DNA from: Candidatus Methylaffinis lahnbergensis
GTDB taxonomy: Bacteria; Pseudomonadota; Alphaproteobacteria; Rhizobiales; Beijerinckiaceae
Length of the DNA: 64,000 nucleotides
NCBI GenBank assembly: GCA_002890675.1
Contig: PEFW01000004.1
Coordinates: 1 to 64,000, forward strand
Direction: 5' to 3'
Part shown: one piece after another, positions 47,520 through 56,997 of the stretch
How positions within the stretch are numbered: position 1 is the stretch's first letter
Layout: every line of letters begins with the position of its first letter
Made by a program: the position numbers and the translations under genes
The notes under the pieces: model-generated
What the model was told of the DNA's origin: nothing
What the model saw: the letters and a program-made list of their open reading frames with translations, nothing else
The model's database searches: none

Positions 47520-48551
47520 ATGACGGTTCTGGTAACAGGCGGAGCAGGTTTTATCGGCGGCCATATGGTGTTGGCCCTTCTCGATGCCGGCGATAAGGTT
47601 GCCGTTCTCGATGATCTCTCGACAGGCTTCCGTTGGGCGGTGCCGGCGACAGCCAAGCTCATCGCCGGCGATGTTGGCGACGCGGCGCTCGTGGACGACA
47701 TTCTCGCCCGCCATAAGATCAACGCCATCGCCCATTTCGCCGCCAAGATCGTGGTGCCCGAATCGGTTGCCGATCCGCTGGGTTACTATCTCAACAACAC
47801 CGCCAAGGCGCGAACCCTGCTCGAATGCGCGGTGCGCGGAAAGATCAAACATTTTATCTTTTCCTCGACCGCGGCGGTCTATGGCGAGCCGCCAGTCACT
47901 CCGGTCGACGAAACCCTTCCTCTCGCCCCGATAAACCCATACGGGCGCTCCAAGCTGATGACTGAATGGATGCTGCAGGATGTTGGCCAGGCGCACGGAC
48001 TGAAGTTCGCGATCTTGCGCTATTTCAATGTTGCCGGCGCCGACCCAAAGGGGCGTCTTGGTCAATCGACGCCGAACGCGACGCATCTTATCAAGGTCGC
48101 GGTGCAAGCGGCGCTCGGATTACGCCCCGGTCTCGAAGTCTTCGGAACCGATTATGAAACCAGAGATGGCACCTGCATCCGCGACTACATCCAGGTCAGC
48201 GATCTCGTCGCAGCCCATCTCATGGCGCTCGACTACCTGCGCAAGGGCGGCGAAAGTTTCATTTGCAATTGCGGCTATGGCCGTGGCGTCTCGGTGCTCG
48301 AAGTCGTCGATGCCGTCAAGCAAGTGTCGGGTTTCGATTTCAAGGTTCGGATTTCCGGCCGCCGTCCTGGCGATCCGGCCTCGCTCGTCGCGGGTACGAA
48401 GCGCATAAAGACCGTGCTAGGCTGGACGCCGAAATACGACGATCTTCCAACAATCGTTGGTCAGGCGCTCGAATGGGAGCGCCGCCTGCACAACAAATCC
48501 ATCACGGAGAAGCCCGCGGGTGCGAATTCCTTGGCGTGCGACGAGGTCTGA
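47520..48551 (+). CDS. galE: UDP-glucose 4-epimerase
   Basis: A 343-residue extended SDR enzyme interconverting UDP-glucose and UDP-galactose for polysaccharide synthesis. The NAD motif is VTGGAGFIGGHMV at the start. IVVPESVADPLGYYLNNTAK, FSSTAAVYGEPPVTP (catalytic Ser/Thr) and NPYGRSKLMTEWML (Tyr-x-x-x-Lys) follow. TRDGTCIRDYIQVSDLVAAH is the family block near residue 215. The gene ends exactly where the convergent rho gene ends, with no spacer. Substrate specificity for UDP-GlcNAc forms cannot be excluded. Confidence 0.9.
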   Translation: MTVLVTGGAGFIGGHMVLALLDAGDKVAVLDDLSTGFRWAVPATAKLIAGDVGDAALVDDILARHKINAIAHFAAKIVVPESVADPLGYYLNNTAKARTLLECAVRGKIKHFIFSSTAAVYGEPPVTPVDETLPLAPINPYGRSKLMTEWMLQDVGQAHGLKFAILRYFNVAGADPKGRLGQSTPNATHLIKVAVQAALGLRPGLEVFGTDYETRDGTCIRDYIQVSDLVAAHLMALDYLRKGGESFICNCGYGRGVSVLEVVDAVKQVSGFDFKVRISGRRPGDPASLVAGTKRIKTVLGWTPKYDDLPTIVGQALEWERRLHNKSITEKPAGANSLACDEV

Positions 48552-49820
48552 TCAAGTGTTCATGGATTCGAAGAAATTTGCGTTACCCTTCGGCGTTTCC
48601 CGTAATTTGCCGAGCAGGAATTCGATCCCATCGATGGTGCCCATCGGATTGAGAATACGCCGCAGCACATACATTTTCTTCAAAATGTCGGGAGCCACCA
48701 GCAATTCCTCCTTGCGGGTGCCGGAGCGGGTGATGTCGATTGCCGGGTAAGTCCGTTTGTCGGCGACCTTGCGATCGAGAATGATTTCCGAATTGCCGGT
48801 GCCTTTGAATTCCTCGAAGATCACTTCGTCCATGCGCGAGCCGGTATCGATAAGCGCGGTCGCGATGATCGTCAACGAGCCGCCGTCCTCGATATTGCGC
48901 GCGGCGCCGAAGAACCGCTTAGGGCGCTGCAGAGCATTGGCGTCGACGCCGCCGGTCAAAACCTTGCCCGACGATGGCACGACCGTATTATACGCGCGGC
49001 CAAGTCTCGTGATCGAGTCGAGGAGGATCACCACGTCGCGGCCATGTTCGACGAGACGCTTGGCCTTCTCGATGACCATTTCGGCGACCTGGACATGGCG
49101 CACCGCGGGCTCGTCGAAGGTCGAGGATATGACCTCGCCGCTGACCGATCTTTGCATGTCGGTGACTTCTTCCGGCCGCTCGTCGATCAACAACACGATC
49201 AGATAGCATTCCGGGTGATTGGCGGTGACCGATTGCGCGATATTTTGCAAAAGCACCGTCTTGCCGGTGCGCGGCGGCGAGACGATCAAGGCGCGCTGGC
49301 CCTTGCCGATCGGCGCCACGATATCGATGACGCGCGCTGACAAATCCTTCTTGGCGGGATCGTTGATCTCGAGCTTCAGCCGCTCATCGGGATAAAGTGG
49401 CGTCAGATTGTCGAAGTGAACCTTGTGCCGGATTTTTTCCGGGTCCTCGAAATTGATCGTATTGACCTTGAGCAGTGCGAAATACCGCTCGCCCTCCTTG
49501 GGACCGCGAATCAAGCCTTCCACCGTATCGCCCGTGCGCAAGCCGAACCGACGAATCTGGGACGGCGATACATAAATATCGTCGGGTCCCGCCAGATAAT
49601 TGGCGTCGGGAGACCGCAGGAAGCCGAACCCGTCCTGCAAGACCTCGATGACGCCTTCGCCAACGATCTCGATGTCGCGACTCGCCAATTGCTTGAGGAT
49701 CGCAAACATCAGCTCTTGCTTGCGCATGATCGAAGCGTTCTCGACTTCGTGTTCTTCCGCGAAGGCGAGCAGTTCGGTTGGCGACTTGAGCTTCAAGTCC
49801 TGCAGTTTGATTTCCTGCAT
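48552..49820 (-). CDS. rho: Transcription termination factor Rho
   Basis: A 422-residue RNA-dependent ATPase hexamer subunit that ends transcription. The N-terminal RNA-binding domain includes [20 protein letters not shown] and [20 protein letters not shown]. The ATPase core carries [15 protein letters not shown] (Walker A), [28 protein letters not shown] (Walker B) and [19 protein letters not shown] (R-loop region). ATG 49820 gives the usual length and lies after AAGGA; the frame is open to 49946. It converges on galE. Confidence 0.96.
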   Translation of the reverse strand: MQEIKLQDLKLKSPTELLAFAEEHEVENASIMRKQELMFAILKQLASRDIEIVGEGVIEVLQDGFGFLRSPDANYLAGPDDIYVSPSQIRRFGLRTGDTVEGLIRGPKEGERYFALLKVNTINFEDPEKIRHKVHFDNLTPLYPDERLKLEINDPAKKDLSARVIDIVAPIGKGQRALIVSPPRTGKTVLLQNIAQSVTANHPECYLIVLLIDERPEEVTDMQRSVSGEVISSTFDEPAVRHVQVAEMVIEKAKRLVEHGRDVVILLDSITRLGRAYNTVVPSSGKVLTGGVDANALQRPKRFFGAARNIEDGGSLTIIATALIDTGSRMDEVIFEEFKGTGNSEIILDRKVADKRTYPAIDITRSGTRKEELLVAPDILKKMYVLRRILNPMGTIDGIEFLLGKLRETPKGNANFFESMNT

Positions 49821-50029
49821 TGGGATGAAGTCCTTGGAAGGGTGGCGCGGATCTGGCCGTGCAAAAAAGGGGGGCGATTGACGCAACCTGGTCCTGCAAT
49901 GACCAGTGCTAACGCTCTTGAAAACGGCGCGAGCTAGCCGCGCCAAAATAGGTTAGTTCGTCCGAGGGGGAGCGTGTAAATAGATCGATTTGAAGGCTTT
50001 GACAAGCAAAATGATTTTAGGGTAGTGCG

Positions 50030-50370
50030 TCAGTTTGATTTCAGGGCCGTGTCGGTCATGGCCACAATGTCTCCAACCGGCCAAAGCTTATCTTCTATGC
50101 CAGCCGCCATCGCGGGGCTGATGCGAAGCGTCTTGTGAATGTCCGCGATCGTAGCGCATGCCGTGCAACGCGACTGAAAGGGCGTGCTTTTCGATCCTTT
50201 TGGAAAAGGCGTTCGTCAGCCAAGGCAACCCGTGGATGTCCATTCGCAACGCGCGGTTCGTGCGTTCGACAAATGACGTGCCGATTTGCTCCGGATCCGC
50301 GGATGGTTACAATCGGCATCTTGACCGCGTCAGTGCATTCGGATGGGCGGTGGCGCCCCTTGGAGCTGTC
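50030..50370 (-). pseudogene. IS1-type transposase C-terminal remnant
   Basis: On the minus strand separate frames read RHRPSECTDAVKMPIV, then DPEQIGTSFVERTNRALRM and TNAFSKRIEKHALSVALHGM, and then IHKTLRISPAMAAGIEDKLW and PVGDIVAMTDTALKSN with a stop at 50030. This order matches the end of IS1-like transposases widespread in Rhizobiales (FVER.N ... FSKK.ENH ... HKTLR..PAMAAG). At least two frameshifts separate the pieces. The N-terminal half is missing. Confidence 0.7.
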
Positions 50371-50399
50371 CAACGACGCGCCATGGATTTTCGCGAGCG

Positions 50400-50500
50400 T
50401 CGCGGAATCAATATCGGACCGCCGAGATGATCGGTGTGGACGTAATAGATCACCGGCGAGGTCGCGACCGCATCGACGGCCGCCACCGGATGCGTCACCC
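50400..50500 (-). pseudogene. RHS/YD-repeat-like fragment
   Basis: The minus frame contains VTHPVAAVDAVATSPVIYYV and HTDHLGGPI. The YYVHTDHLG.P pattern is the core of RHS/YD repeats found in large toxin or wall-associated proteins. It is a single repeat without the rest of a gene and lies next to the IS1-type remnant. Confidence 0.4.
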
Positions 50501-50607
50501 CGCTCGCGCCGGCGTGGGCGATGATGTGGTCGCGTAGATCGTGAATATTGCCGACCGTCGCGCTAGTCCATGCAACTTTTTTAGGATCGCGCTTGGGCCA
50601 ATCCCGC

Positions 50608-51480
50608 TCACCCATGCGCCGCAAGGCGGCCCATGCGTCCGTTGCGGTAGTCGTCCATCGCTTGCTCGATCTCGGCCCGCGTGTTCATTACAAAAGGCCC
50701 CTGGCCAACGATCGGTTCCTCGATCGGCTGCCCATTGAGGAACAAGAACGTGGTGTCGTCCAGCGCCGTGACTGCAAACTTTTCATCCCCGCGTTCGAGA
50801 ACGGCCATTTCCGCGGCGGCCACGATTTCGCCAGACCCCAGCCGGACCCCGCCCTTGAGCACAAAGAGCGCAGCCGTCCAGCCTTCCGGAGCGCTAAATT
50901 CCGCGCGCGCGCCGGCGGTCAGGCGCACATCCCAAAGGTTCATCGGACTAAAAACATGCGCGGGGCCCCGCGTTCCTTGGTAATTGCCCGCGATCACGCG
51001 CACGGTCCCGGCGCCAGACGGCAGGTCCGCGCGGGGGATTTGGTCGTCCGTGATGTTTTGATAGCCAGGCGGGGCTTTCTTGTCTTTCGCGGCGAGATTG
51101 ACCCATAACTGGATCATTTCGAACGGCCCACCGCGCTTGGCATATTCGGAACCGTGAAACTCCTCATGCACGAGCCCCGAGGCCGCCGTCATCCATTGGA
51201 CATCGCCGGGACGAACGATGCCGCCTCCGCCCGAGGAGTCGCGATGCTCGACCTCGCCGCTATAGACAATCGTGACCGTCTCGAAGCCGCGGTGCGGGTG
51301 GGCACCGACCCCGCGCCTTTGTTCCCAAGGCGGAAAATTTTCGGGCCCGGCATAGTCCAGCAGCAGAAACGGCGATATTTCCTTGCCGAGGTCATTGTAG
51401 GAAAAAATGCTGCGCACGGGAAAGCCGTCGCCGACCCAATGGCTTTCATTGTTGCGCCGGATGAAGGCAAGCTTTTTCAT
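50608..51480 (-). CDS. Pirin family protein
   Basis: A 290-residue bicupin protein. The first cupin holds PFLLLDYAGPENFPPWEQRR, GAHPHRGFETVTIVYSGEVE and HRDSSGG, with the His/Glu metal ligands (HPHRGFE, HRD). The block MTAASGLVHEEFHGSEYA completes the site. The second cupin (AEFSAPEGWTAALFVLKGGV) is less conserved. Bacterial pirins bind iron and some show quercetinase activity; the role here is open. AAGGAG precedes ATG 51480. It is not clearly in an operon. Confidence 0.88.
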   Translation of the reverse strand: MKKLAFIRRNNESHWVGDGFPVRSIFSYNDLGKEISPFLLLDYAGPENFPPWEQRRGVGAHPHRGFETVTIVYSGEVEHRDSSGGGGIVRPGDVQWMTAASGLVHEEFHGSEYAKRGGPFEMIQLWVNLAAKDKKAPPGYQNITDDQIPRADLPSGAGTVRVIAGNYQGTRGPAHVFSPMNLWDVRLTAGARAEFSAPEGWTAALFVLKGGVRLGSGEIVAAAEMAVLERGDEKFAVTALDDTTFLFLNGQPIEEPIVGQGPFVMNTRAEIEQAMDDYRNGRMGRLAAHG

Positions 51481-51588
51481 CGTTCGATCTCCTTGGCCAA
51501 CATCTGCGTGGCACGCGCCCGGGATTTGCAAGATGGCGGCTTCGCTTGCCAGAGATCGACACCCGCGGTCGATTTTTCAAGAGTGCGC

Positions 51589-52617
51589 TCATGCCGCAGC
51601 GCCGATGCCGCACCGGCGATCCACATGCTGCAAGGCCGCGTGCAAAACTCTCGCATCGGCGCCCGGTTTCACCGCCTCCACCGCGAGATGGCGCCGCCAC
51701 CCGCGGGCACCTGGGGAGCCATTGAAAAGCCCCAGGAGATGCCGTGTCATCGCGTGCAGCGGAACGCCTTCGGCAAGACGCGCCTCGACATAAGGAATGA
51801 AAGCCCCGGCCGCCGCCGCCGCGCCAGCAAATGGAGCCGCCTCGTTGAAGAAAAACGGATCGGCATAGAGAAGCAGCGCCGGGCTCTGGTAGGCGGCGCG
51901 CCCTACCATCACGCCATCGACATGATCGAGTTCGGCGCGCATCTCCGCGAGTGCTGCGAGGCCGCCGTTGAGCACTACCGGGACATTGGGAAAGCGCTGT
52001 TTTAGGGCGTGGACGAGACCGTAATCGAGCGGTGGCACTTCGCGGTTGGCCTTCGGCGACAGGCCTTTCAGCCAGGCTTTTCGCGCATGCACGATCAATG
52101 CGTCGCAATTGGCGGCGATGACGCGCTCGGCCAAAAGACCAAGTGCGGCTTCTGGATCTTGTTCGTCGACGCCCGTGCGGCACTTGACCGTCACTGGAAT
52201 CCCCGCCCGCGCCTTCATCGCGGCGACGCAGTCGCCAACAAGCTCAGGCTCGCGCATCAGACAAGCGCCGAAAGTACCGCTTTGCACGCGCTCGGACGGA
52301 CACCCAATATTGAGATTGATTTCGGCAAAACCGTAGTCGGCGCCAATTCGCGCCGCCGCCGCCAATTCCGCCGGATCGGAGCCGCCGAGTTGCAGGGCGA
52401 CCGGATGCTCCGCCGCGTCGAAGCGGAGCAAGCGGCGGCGCTCGCCATACAGGACCGCGCGGGCCGCCAGCATCTCGGTGTAAAGCCGGGCGCGGCGCGA
52501 CAATAAGCGATGGAAAAATCGGCAATGCCGGTCCGTCAATTCCATCATCGGCGCGACGCAAAAACGATAGGTTCCGTTCGCGATTAAAGGCGAAGATTTG
52601 GCTACGTTCATGGCCAT
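51589..52617 (-). CDS. dusA: tRNA-dihydrouridine(20/20a) synthase
   Basis: A 342-residue flavoenzyme reducing uridine at position 20/20a of tRNAs. RFCVAPMMELTDRHCRFFHR at the start, FAEINLNIGCPSERVQSGTF (catalytic Cys) and the next GACLMREPELVGDCVAAMK are DusA marks. VTVKCRTGVDEQD, ALIVHARKAWLKGLSPKANR, VVLNGGLAAL and DGVMVGRAAYQSP follow. ATG 52617 is chosen, with ATG 52611 an alternative; the frame is open to 52710. Its far C-terminus is Ala-rich. Confidence 0.93.
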   Translation of the reverse strand: MAMNVAKSSPLIANGTYRFCVAPMMELTDRHCRFFHRLLSRRARLYTEMLAARAVLYGERRRLLRFDAAEHPVALQLGGSDPAELAAAARIGADYGFAEINLNIGCPSERVQSGTFGACLMREPELVGDCVAAMKARAGIPVTVKCRTGVDEQDPEAALGLLAERVIAANCDALIVHARKAWLKGLSPKANREVPPLDYGLVHALKQRFPNVPVVLNGGLAALAEMRAELDHVDGVMVGRAAYQSPALLLYADPFFFNEAAPFAGAAAAAGAFIPYVEARLAEGVPLHAMTRHLLGLFNGSPGARGWRRHLAVEAVKPGADARVLHAALQHVDRRCGIGAAA

Positions 52618-52837
52618 GCCATAGCACGGTTCGCACCCGCTGGACGGGTTTTCGGAATTCCGCGCAATCCTACAGAGCTTACCCTTCAATGCTATCCAGT
52701 GCCGCCGCAAGGTTCTGGATAAAAACCGTCAACACGGCCTAGCCTTACAATTTCCGTCGCTCTGGGCGGTCCAAAATCCTGGCGGCTGACCGTAATCCGG
52801 CGCGGTTCAGCAAACCCAAGATTGTGCGCGGCGAAGC

Positions 52838-53716
52838 CTACGGCAGATCGTGTCCGGCCTTCAGTTTGGCGCGCGACCAAATCTTCTTTTTCACGAGAAG
52901 GAGCATTCCGGCGTAGACGATAAGGAAGATCAGCACGCGAAAGCCGAGGCGCTTGCGTTCCTCGAGTTTCGGTTCGGCGGCCCACATCAGGAAGGCAGAA
53001 ATATCCTTGGCGTATTGCTGAACCGTCTTGGGCGAGCCATCCGCGTAATCGACAAGACCATCGCCGAGAGGCTTCGGCATGGCGATCTTGTGGCCCGGAA
53101 AATATTCGTTCCAGTTCAGGTCGTTGTCGTTCGTGTAGCCGTTCAAGAGCGCATAGATGTAATCGGCGCCTTGCTCTTGGTATTGGATGATGGGATCGAT
53201 CAGAAAGAGCGGAAAACCGCGCTCGTAGGTGCGGGCCTTGGCGAGCAGCGACATATCGGGGGGCGCCGCGCCGAGCGCCGCCCGCGCGGCTTGCTCGTTG
53301 GCGAAATTCCACGGGAAGTAATCCGATGGCCGGCCGGGCCGCTCGAACATTTCGCCGGTATCGTTTGGTCCGTCTTTGATCTTGTATGTGGCGGCAAGCG
53401 CCTTGACTTGCGCTTCCGAAAAGCCGGGGCCACCGGGATCCGCCAAATTGCGGAAAGCGACCATATCGACGGAATGACAATTGGAACAAACCTCGCGATA
53501 GACCTGAAACCCCCGCTGAAGCTGGGCCTGATCGTAGCGGCCGAATGGGCCGCCAAAACTCCATTCCTGACGCGGCGGATTGGGCTGCTCCTGCTTTTCG
53601 ACGGGCCCCGGCTGCGCTTCTTCGGCCGCGAGCAGTTTGGCGGCGCTGGCGGCTAAAGCCAGCGCCAGAACCGCGCCAAAAGCCAATAAAATACCGCGGC
53701 CAATCCCGTGCCTCAT
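52838..53716 (-). CDS. petC: Cytochrome c1 of the bc1 complex
   Basis: A 292-residue membrane-anchored c-type cytochrome that takes electrons from the Rieske protein. A signal peptide (ILLAFGAVLALALAASAAKL) leads to the heme site CSNCH at residues 77-81 in VYREVCSNCHSVDMVAFRNL. The axial Met is in GHKIAMPKPLGDGLVDYADG. A C-terminal helix (LGFRVLIFLIVYAGMLLLVK) anchors it. It is the last gene of petA-petB-petC on the minus strand. Length is typical of alphaproteobacterial forms not fused to cytochrome b. Confidence 0.95.
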   Translation of the reverse strand: MRHGIGRGILLAFGAVLALALAASAAKLLAAEEAQPGPVEKQEQPNPPRQEWSFGGPFGRYDQAQLQRGFQVYREVCSNCHSVDMVAFRNLADPGGPGFSEAQVKALAATYKIKDGPNDTGEMFERPGRPSDYFPWNFANEQAARAALGAAPPDMSLLAKARTYERGFPLFLIDPIIQYQEQGADYIYALLNGYTNDNDLNWNEYFPGHKIAMPKPLGDGLVDYADGSPKTVQQYAKDISAFLMWAAEPKLEERKRLGFRVLIFLIVYAGMLLLVKKKIWSRAKLKAGHDLP

Positions 53717-53768
53717 CGCTTTTTTCCTCGCGGCCAGACGGTCATTGCCCCGGTTGGTGCGCTTCCAT

Positions 53769-55019
53769 TTAATTGGCGTCCGCCGCCGCGGCTTGGTCAG
53801 GCTTACTCAGCACCGCGTCGCAAATGGAGGGGGGCAGGGGCTTCGGCCTCTCGAATCGTCCAAGCAACGGCAGGATCGCCAGGAAGTAGAGAAAATAATA
53901 GACGGTCAGGAACCGGGCGGCGATCACATAGACTCCTTCCGGCGGCTGCGATCCCATATAGCCGAGGAGCACCGCGCAGGCGACAAAAAGCCAAAAGAAA
54001 ACCCTGTAAAGAGGCCGGTAAGCCGCCGACTTGACCTTAGAGGTGTCGAGCCAAGGCAGAAACGCGATAATGAACACCGAGGCGAACATCGCGGCGGTTC
54101 CGCCAAGTTTCGAAGGGATCGACCGCAAAATCGCATAAAACGGCAAATAATACCATTCCGGCACGATATGAACCGGAGTTAGCAACGGGTTGGCCTCGAT
54201 GTAATTATCGGCATTGGAAAGATAATTCGGCACGTAAAACACAAACCACGCAAAAAACGCAAGGAAGCAAACCAGCGCGAAACCGTCCTTCACGGTGAAA
54301 TAGGGATGGAAAGGCAAGGTGTCCTTGGCGGACTTTTTTTCGATTCCGGCGGGATTGTTCGATCCATGAACATGCAGCGCCCAAATGTGCAAGACGACGA
54401 CGCCCGCGATCATGAAGGGCAGCAGATAGTGAAGTGAGAAGAAACGATTGAGGGTCGCGTTATCGACCGCGTATCCGCCCCAGAGCCAAGTCGTAATCGA
54501 ATCGCCAACCAACGGAATTGCCGAGAACAGGCTGGTGATGACCGTCGCCCCCCAAAAACTCATCTGCCCCCAAGGCAGGACATAGCCCGTGAAGGCCGTC
54601 GCGATCGCCAAGAAAAAGATGATGACTCCGAGCAGCCACAAGACTTCCCGCGGCGCCTTGTAGGAGCCGTAATACATGCCCCTGAACATGTGGATATAAA
54701 GCGCGAGGAAGAACGTCGAGGCGCCATTGGCGTGGGCGTAGCGCAGAAGCCAGCCGTAGTTCACGTCGCGCATGATATGCTCGATCGACGCGAACGCGAG
54801 GCTGGAGTGCGGCGTGTAATGCATGGCAAGCACGACGCCGGTGACGATCTGGGCCACCAGCATGAACGACAAGATGCCGCCGAAGGTCCACCAATAGTTG
54901 AGGTTGCGCGGGTTGGGGAAAACCACGAAGGAGGAGTGAATAAGGCCGCCGACCGGTAAACGGCTTTCGAACCACTTGGCCAGGCGGCTCTTCGGTACGT
55001 AGGCCGGCTCTCCGCTCAT
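53769..55019 (-). CDS. petB: Cytochrome b of the bc1 complex
   Basis: A 416-residue integral membrane subunit with two b hemes and the quinone sites. [20 protein letters not shown] begins helix [21 protein letters not shown] holds one heme His, [20 protein letters not shown] the partner set. The Qo-site motif PEWY lies in [23 protein letters not shown] 55019 follows AGAGAAG; an in-frame ATG at 55043 would add eight residues. It sits between petA and petC, in one operon. Confidence 0.96.
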   Translation of the reverse strand: MSGEPAYVPKSRLAKWFESRLPVGGLIHSSFVVFPNPRNLNYWWTFGGILSFMLVAQIVTGVVLAMHYTPHSSLAFASIEHIMRDVNYGWLLRYAHANGASTFFLALYIHMFRGMYYGSYKAPREVLWLLGVIIFFLAIATAFTGYVLPWGQMSFWGATVITSLFSAIPLVGDSITTWLWGGYAVDNATLNRFFSLHYLLPFMIAGVVVLHIWALHVHGSNNPAGIEKKSAKDTLPFHPYFTVKDGFALVCFLAFFAWFVFYVPNYLSNADNYIEANPLLTPVHIVPEWYYLPFYAILRSIPSKLGGTAAMFASVFIIAFLPWLDTSKVKSAAYRPLYRVFFWLFVACAVLLGYMGSQPPEGVYVIAARFLTVYYFLYFLAILPLLGRFERPKPLPPSICDAVLSKPDQAAAADAN

Positions 55020-55092
55020 GGTCAGGTCTTCTCTCGATGACATCTATCGGGGATCTTCCACGGCACCGGCTGGCAGGCTTCGCATGCCGCGG

Positions 55093-55620
55093 CTATTGGC
55101 CTATCGTGACCTTCGTGTCGCTGGCGAATTTATACGGCGGCAAGGCAAGGTTGTATGGCGCTGGACCATAACGGATGCGGCCGGACGCATCGTAGACCGA
55201 GCCGTGACAAGGGCAAAAGTAACCGCCCTCATAGGGGCCGTCATTTTTGAGCGGCACGCAGCCGAGATGGGTGCAAATGCCGATGAGGATGAGCCATTCT
55301 GGCTTTTGCACCCGCGACTCGTCGGTCGCCGGATCGCGCAGCTCGCTCAAAGGCACCGCGCGCGCCGTTGCGATCTCCTTTTGGGAGCGATGGCTGATGA
55401 AAATAGGCTTGCCGCGCCATTTCACGGTTGCGATCTGCCCTTCCGCGATATTGGCGATATCGACTTCCGCCGAGGAGGCGGCCAGTGTCGTCGCGTCGGG
55501 ATTCATCTGGTCGATCAGCGGCCAAGCCGCGAACCCGGCCCCAACCGCGCCCATCGCGCCGGTCGCGACGTATAGAAAGTCCCTCCGGTTCGGTTCTTCT
55601 GCTATCGTGCTTGCTGCCAT
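55093..55620 (-). CDS. petA: Rieske iron-sulfur protein of the bc1 complex
   Basis: A 175-residue subunit carrying the [2Fe-2S] cluster. The Tat-type anchor [20 protein letters not shown] near the start fits export of a folded protein. Cluster ligands are CTHLGC (residues 116-121) and CPCHGS (136-141). The end [19 protein letters not shown] is conserved. It is the first gene of petA-petB-petC, which passes electrons from ubiquinol to cytochrome c. Confidence 0.96.
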   Translation of the reverse strand: MAASTIAEEPNRRDFLYVATGAMGAVGAGFAAWPLIDQMNPDATTLAASSAEVDIANIAEGQIATVKWRGKPIFISHRSQKEIATARAVPLSELRDPATDESRVQKPEWLILIGICTHLGCVPLKNDGPYEGGYFCPCHGSVYDASGRIRYGPAPYNLALPPYKFASDTKVTIGQ

Positions 55621-55796
55621 GACGTCCTAAAACTCCGGCGGATTGTCTTGCCTATCGAATAATCGAGCGCCGTCGCGGATGCAATAGCCATGCTGCAACG
55701 GCATCGCCCGCTCGTTCAATGAGAGGTCCGCTGCTAGCGGATCAAGCCACGAGATCGCGACGGTTTCCGTTATTTTGAAAGTCCACGATAGCAAAC

Positions 55797-56276
55797 ATGC
55801 AGCCCGGCCGGACCGCGCCTTTGACCGTGGCGCTCTATCAGCCAGACATCCCGCAAAACACGGGCACGATTTTGCGGATGTGCGCCTGTCTCGGGCTTGC
55901 CGCCGCGATTATCGAACCCGCAGGCTTTTTGGCGAGCGACAAGCATTTCCGCCGGGCCGGCATGGATTACCTTGCCCATGTCGAGATCGCCCGCTATCCC
56001 CATAGGGCGGCCTTCGAGGCGTGGCGCCGCGCCAATGGCCGGCGGCTGGTTCTGTTGATGACCAAGGCACGCCTCGCCTACACGGCTTTCAGCTTTTTGC
56101 CCGGCGATATTCTGCTTTGCGGCCGCGAGTCGGCCGGCGTGCCGGCCAAAGTCCATACCGCCGCCGATGCGCGTCTCGTCATTCCCTTGAAGCCGCCGAT
56201 GCGGTCGCTGAATGTCGCAGTTGCGGCGGCATTGGTGGCGGGAGAAGCCACGCGGCAGCTCGGCGGAAGCTTATGA
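55797..56276 (+). CDS. trmL: tRNA (cytidine(34)-2'-O)-methyltransferase
   Basis: A 159-residue SPOUT-class methyltransferase modifying the wobble base of tRNA-Leu. VALYQPDIPQNTGTILRMCA is the diagnostic start. GDILLCGRESAGVPAKVHTA and RLVIPLKPPMRSLNVAVAAA form the knotted SAM-binding end. It is transcribed divergently from petA. No clear ribosome-binding site precedes ATG 55797, though the start matches the family. Confidence 0.92.
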   Translation: MQPGRTAPLTVALYQPDIPQNTGTILRMCACLGLAAAIIEPAGFLASDKHFRRAGMDYLAHVEIARYPHRAAFEAWRRANGRRLVLLMTKARLAYTAFSFLPGDILLCGRESAGVPAKVHTAADARLVIPLKPPMRSLNVAVAAALVAGEATRQLGGSL

Positions 56277-56373
56277 CGTTCCATCCCGAAATGACGCCTT
56301 CGTCGTGGCCATTTGGCGGGCGAAAAATGGCGTCAACACTGTTATCCTGCGTCAATTATTGAGGGAGGGTGCG

Positions 56374-56985
56374 ATGTCAAAAGCCTTGGATTATATCAAA
56401 GCAGCACTGCAAATCGCCTTCGGCCTTGTTGTACTTGCCATCATCCTGTTGAATTTCCGTGGTCTTCACCTTGCCGTGCAGAAATTTCTCGAGCGGGCGG
56501 CACAGGTGAGCGCGGTTAAGGTTCTTGGCGTCGAGATCGACATGGGCGCTGCCGACCGCGCGCTCTCTGCCGCGGATGCTAAACGGGCGGTCTTCCACGT
56601 GCAAAACTTGACGGACGCCGAGAAGCGCCGCGTCCTGGCCCTGATTCATGGTCTCGACGGAAAGGAATTCGTTCGTTTGATGTATGTCGGCCAGCTCAAA
56701 AACCTTTGCGAGTTCGAGAATCCATCAACCGAAATGCGCGATGACGCCGCTCTCGATTATGAATTGCGCGACAGGGGCCTGACTAAGATCGAGGTCAGCC
56801 CCGCCACGCTGGAATCGGTGCGGGCCGAGCTGGCGAAGACGGTTGCGCAAGGAAAGAGCCTGGATAATGGTTACCCGCGCACCTGCTACGACATGACGCT
56901 CACCGACGACGGCTACAACGTCAAGACAGTGCTTGTTAAGAGTTTGGGCGCGACCTTCGACGAAGGGCGGAAGCCCTCGCCATGA
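56374..56985 (+). CDS. Membrane-anchored protein of unknown function
   Basis: A 203-residue protein not assigned to a family. One helix near the start (ALQIAFGLVVLAIILLNFRG) anchors it. The soluble part has VSAVKVLGVEIDMGAADRAL and a helical stretch HVQNLTDAEKRRVLALIHGL, then a basic and acidic C-terminus (YNVKTVLVKSLGATFDEGRK). The middle, around AEKRRVLALIHGLDGKEFVR, looks like a small winged or helical unit. GAGGGAGGG precedes ATG 56374. It ends 12 bp before the transporter gene, so they may be cotranscribed. Confidence 0.7.
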   Translation: MSKALDYIKAALQIAFGLVVLAIILLNFRGLHLAVQKFLERAAQVSAVKVLGVEIDMGAADRALSAADAKRAVFHVQNLTDAEKRRVLALIHGLDGKEFVRLMYVGQLKNLCEFENPSTEMRDDAALDYELRDRGLTKIEVSPATLESVRAELAKTVAQGKSLDNGYPRTCYDMTLTDDGYNVKTVLVKSLGATFDEGRKPSP

Positions 56986-56997
56986 GGTCTTGACCGC

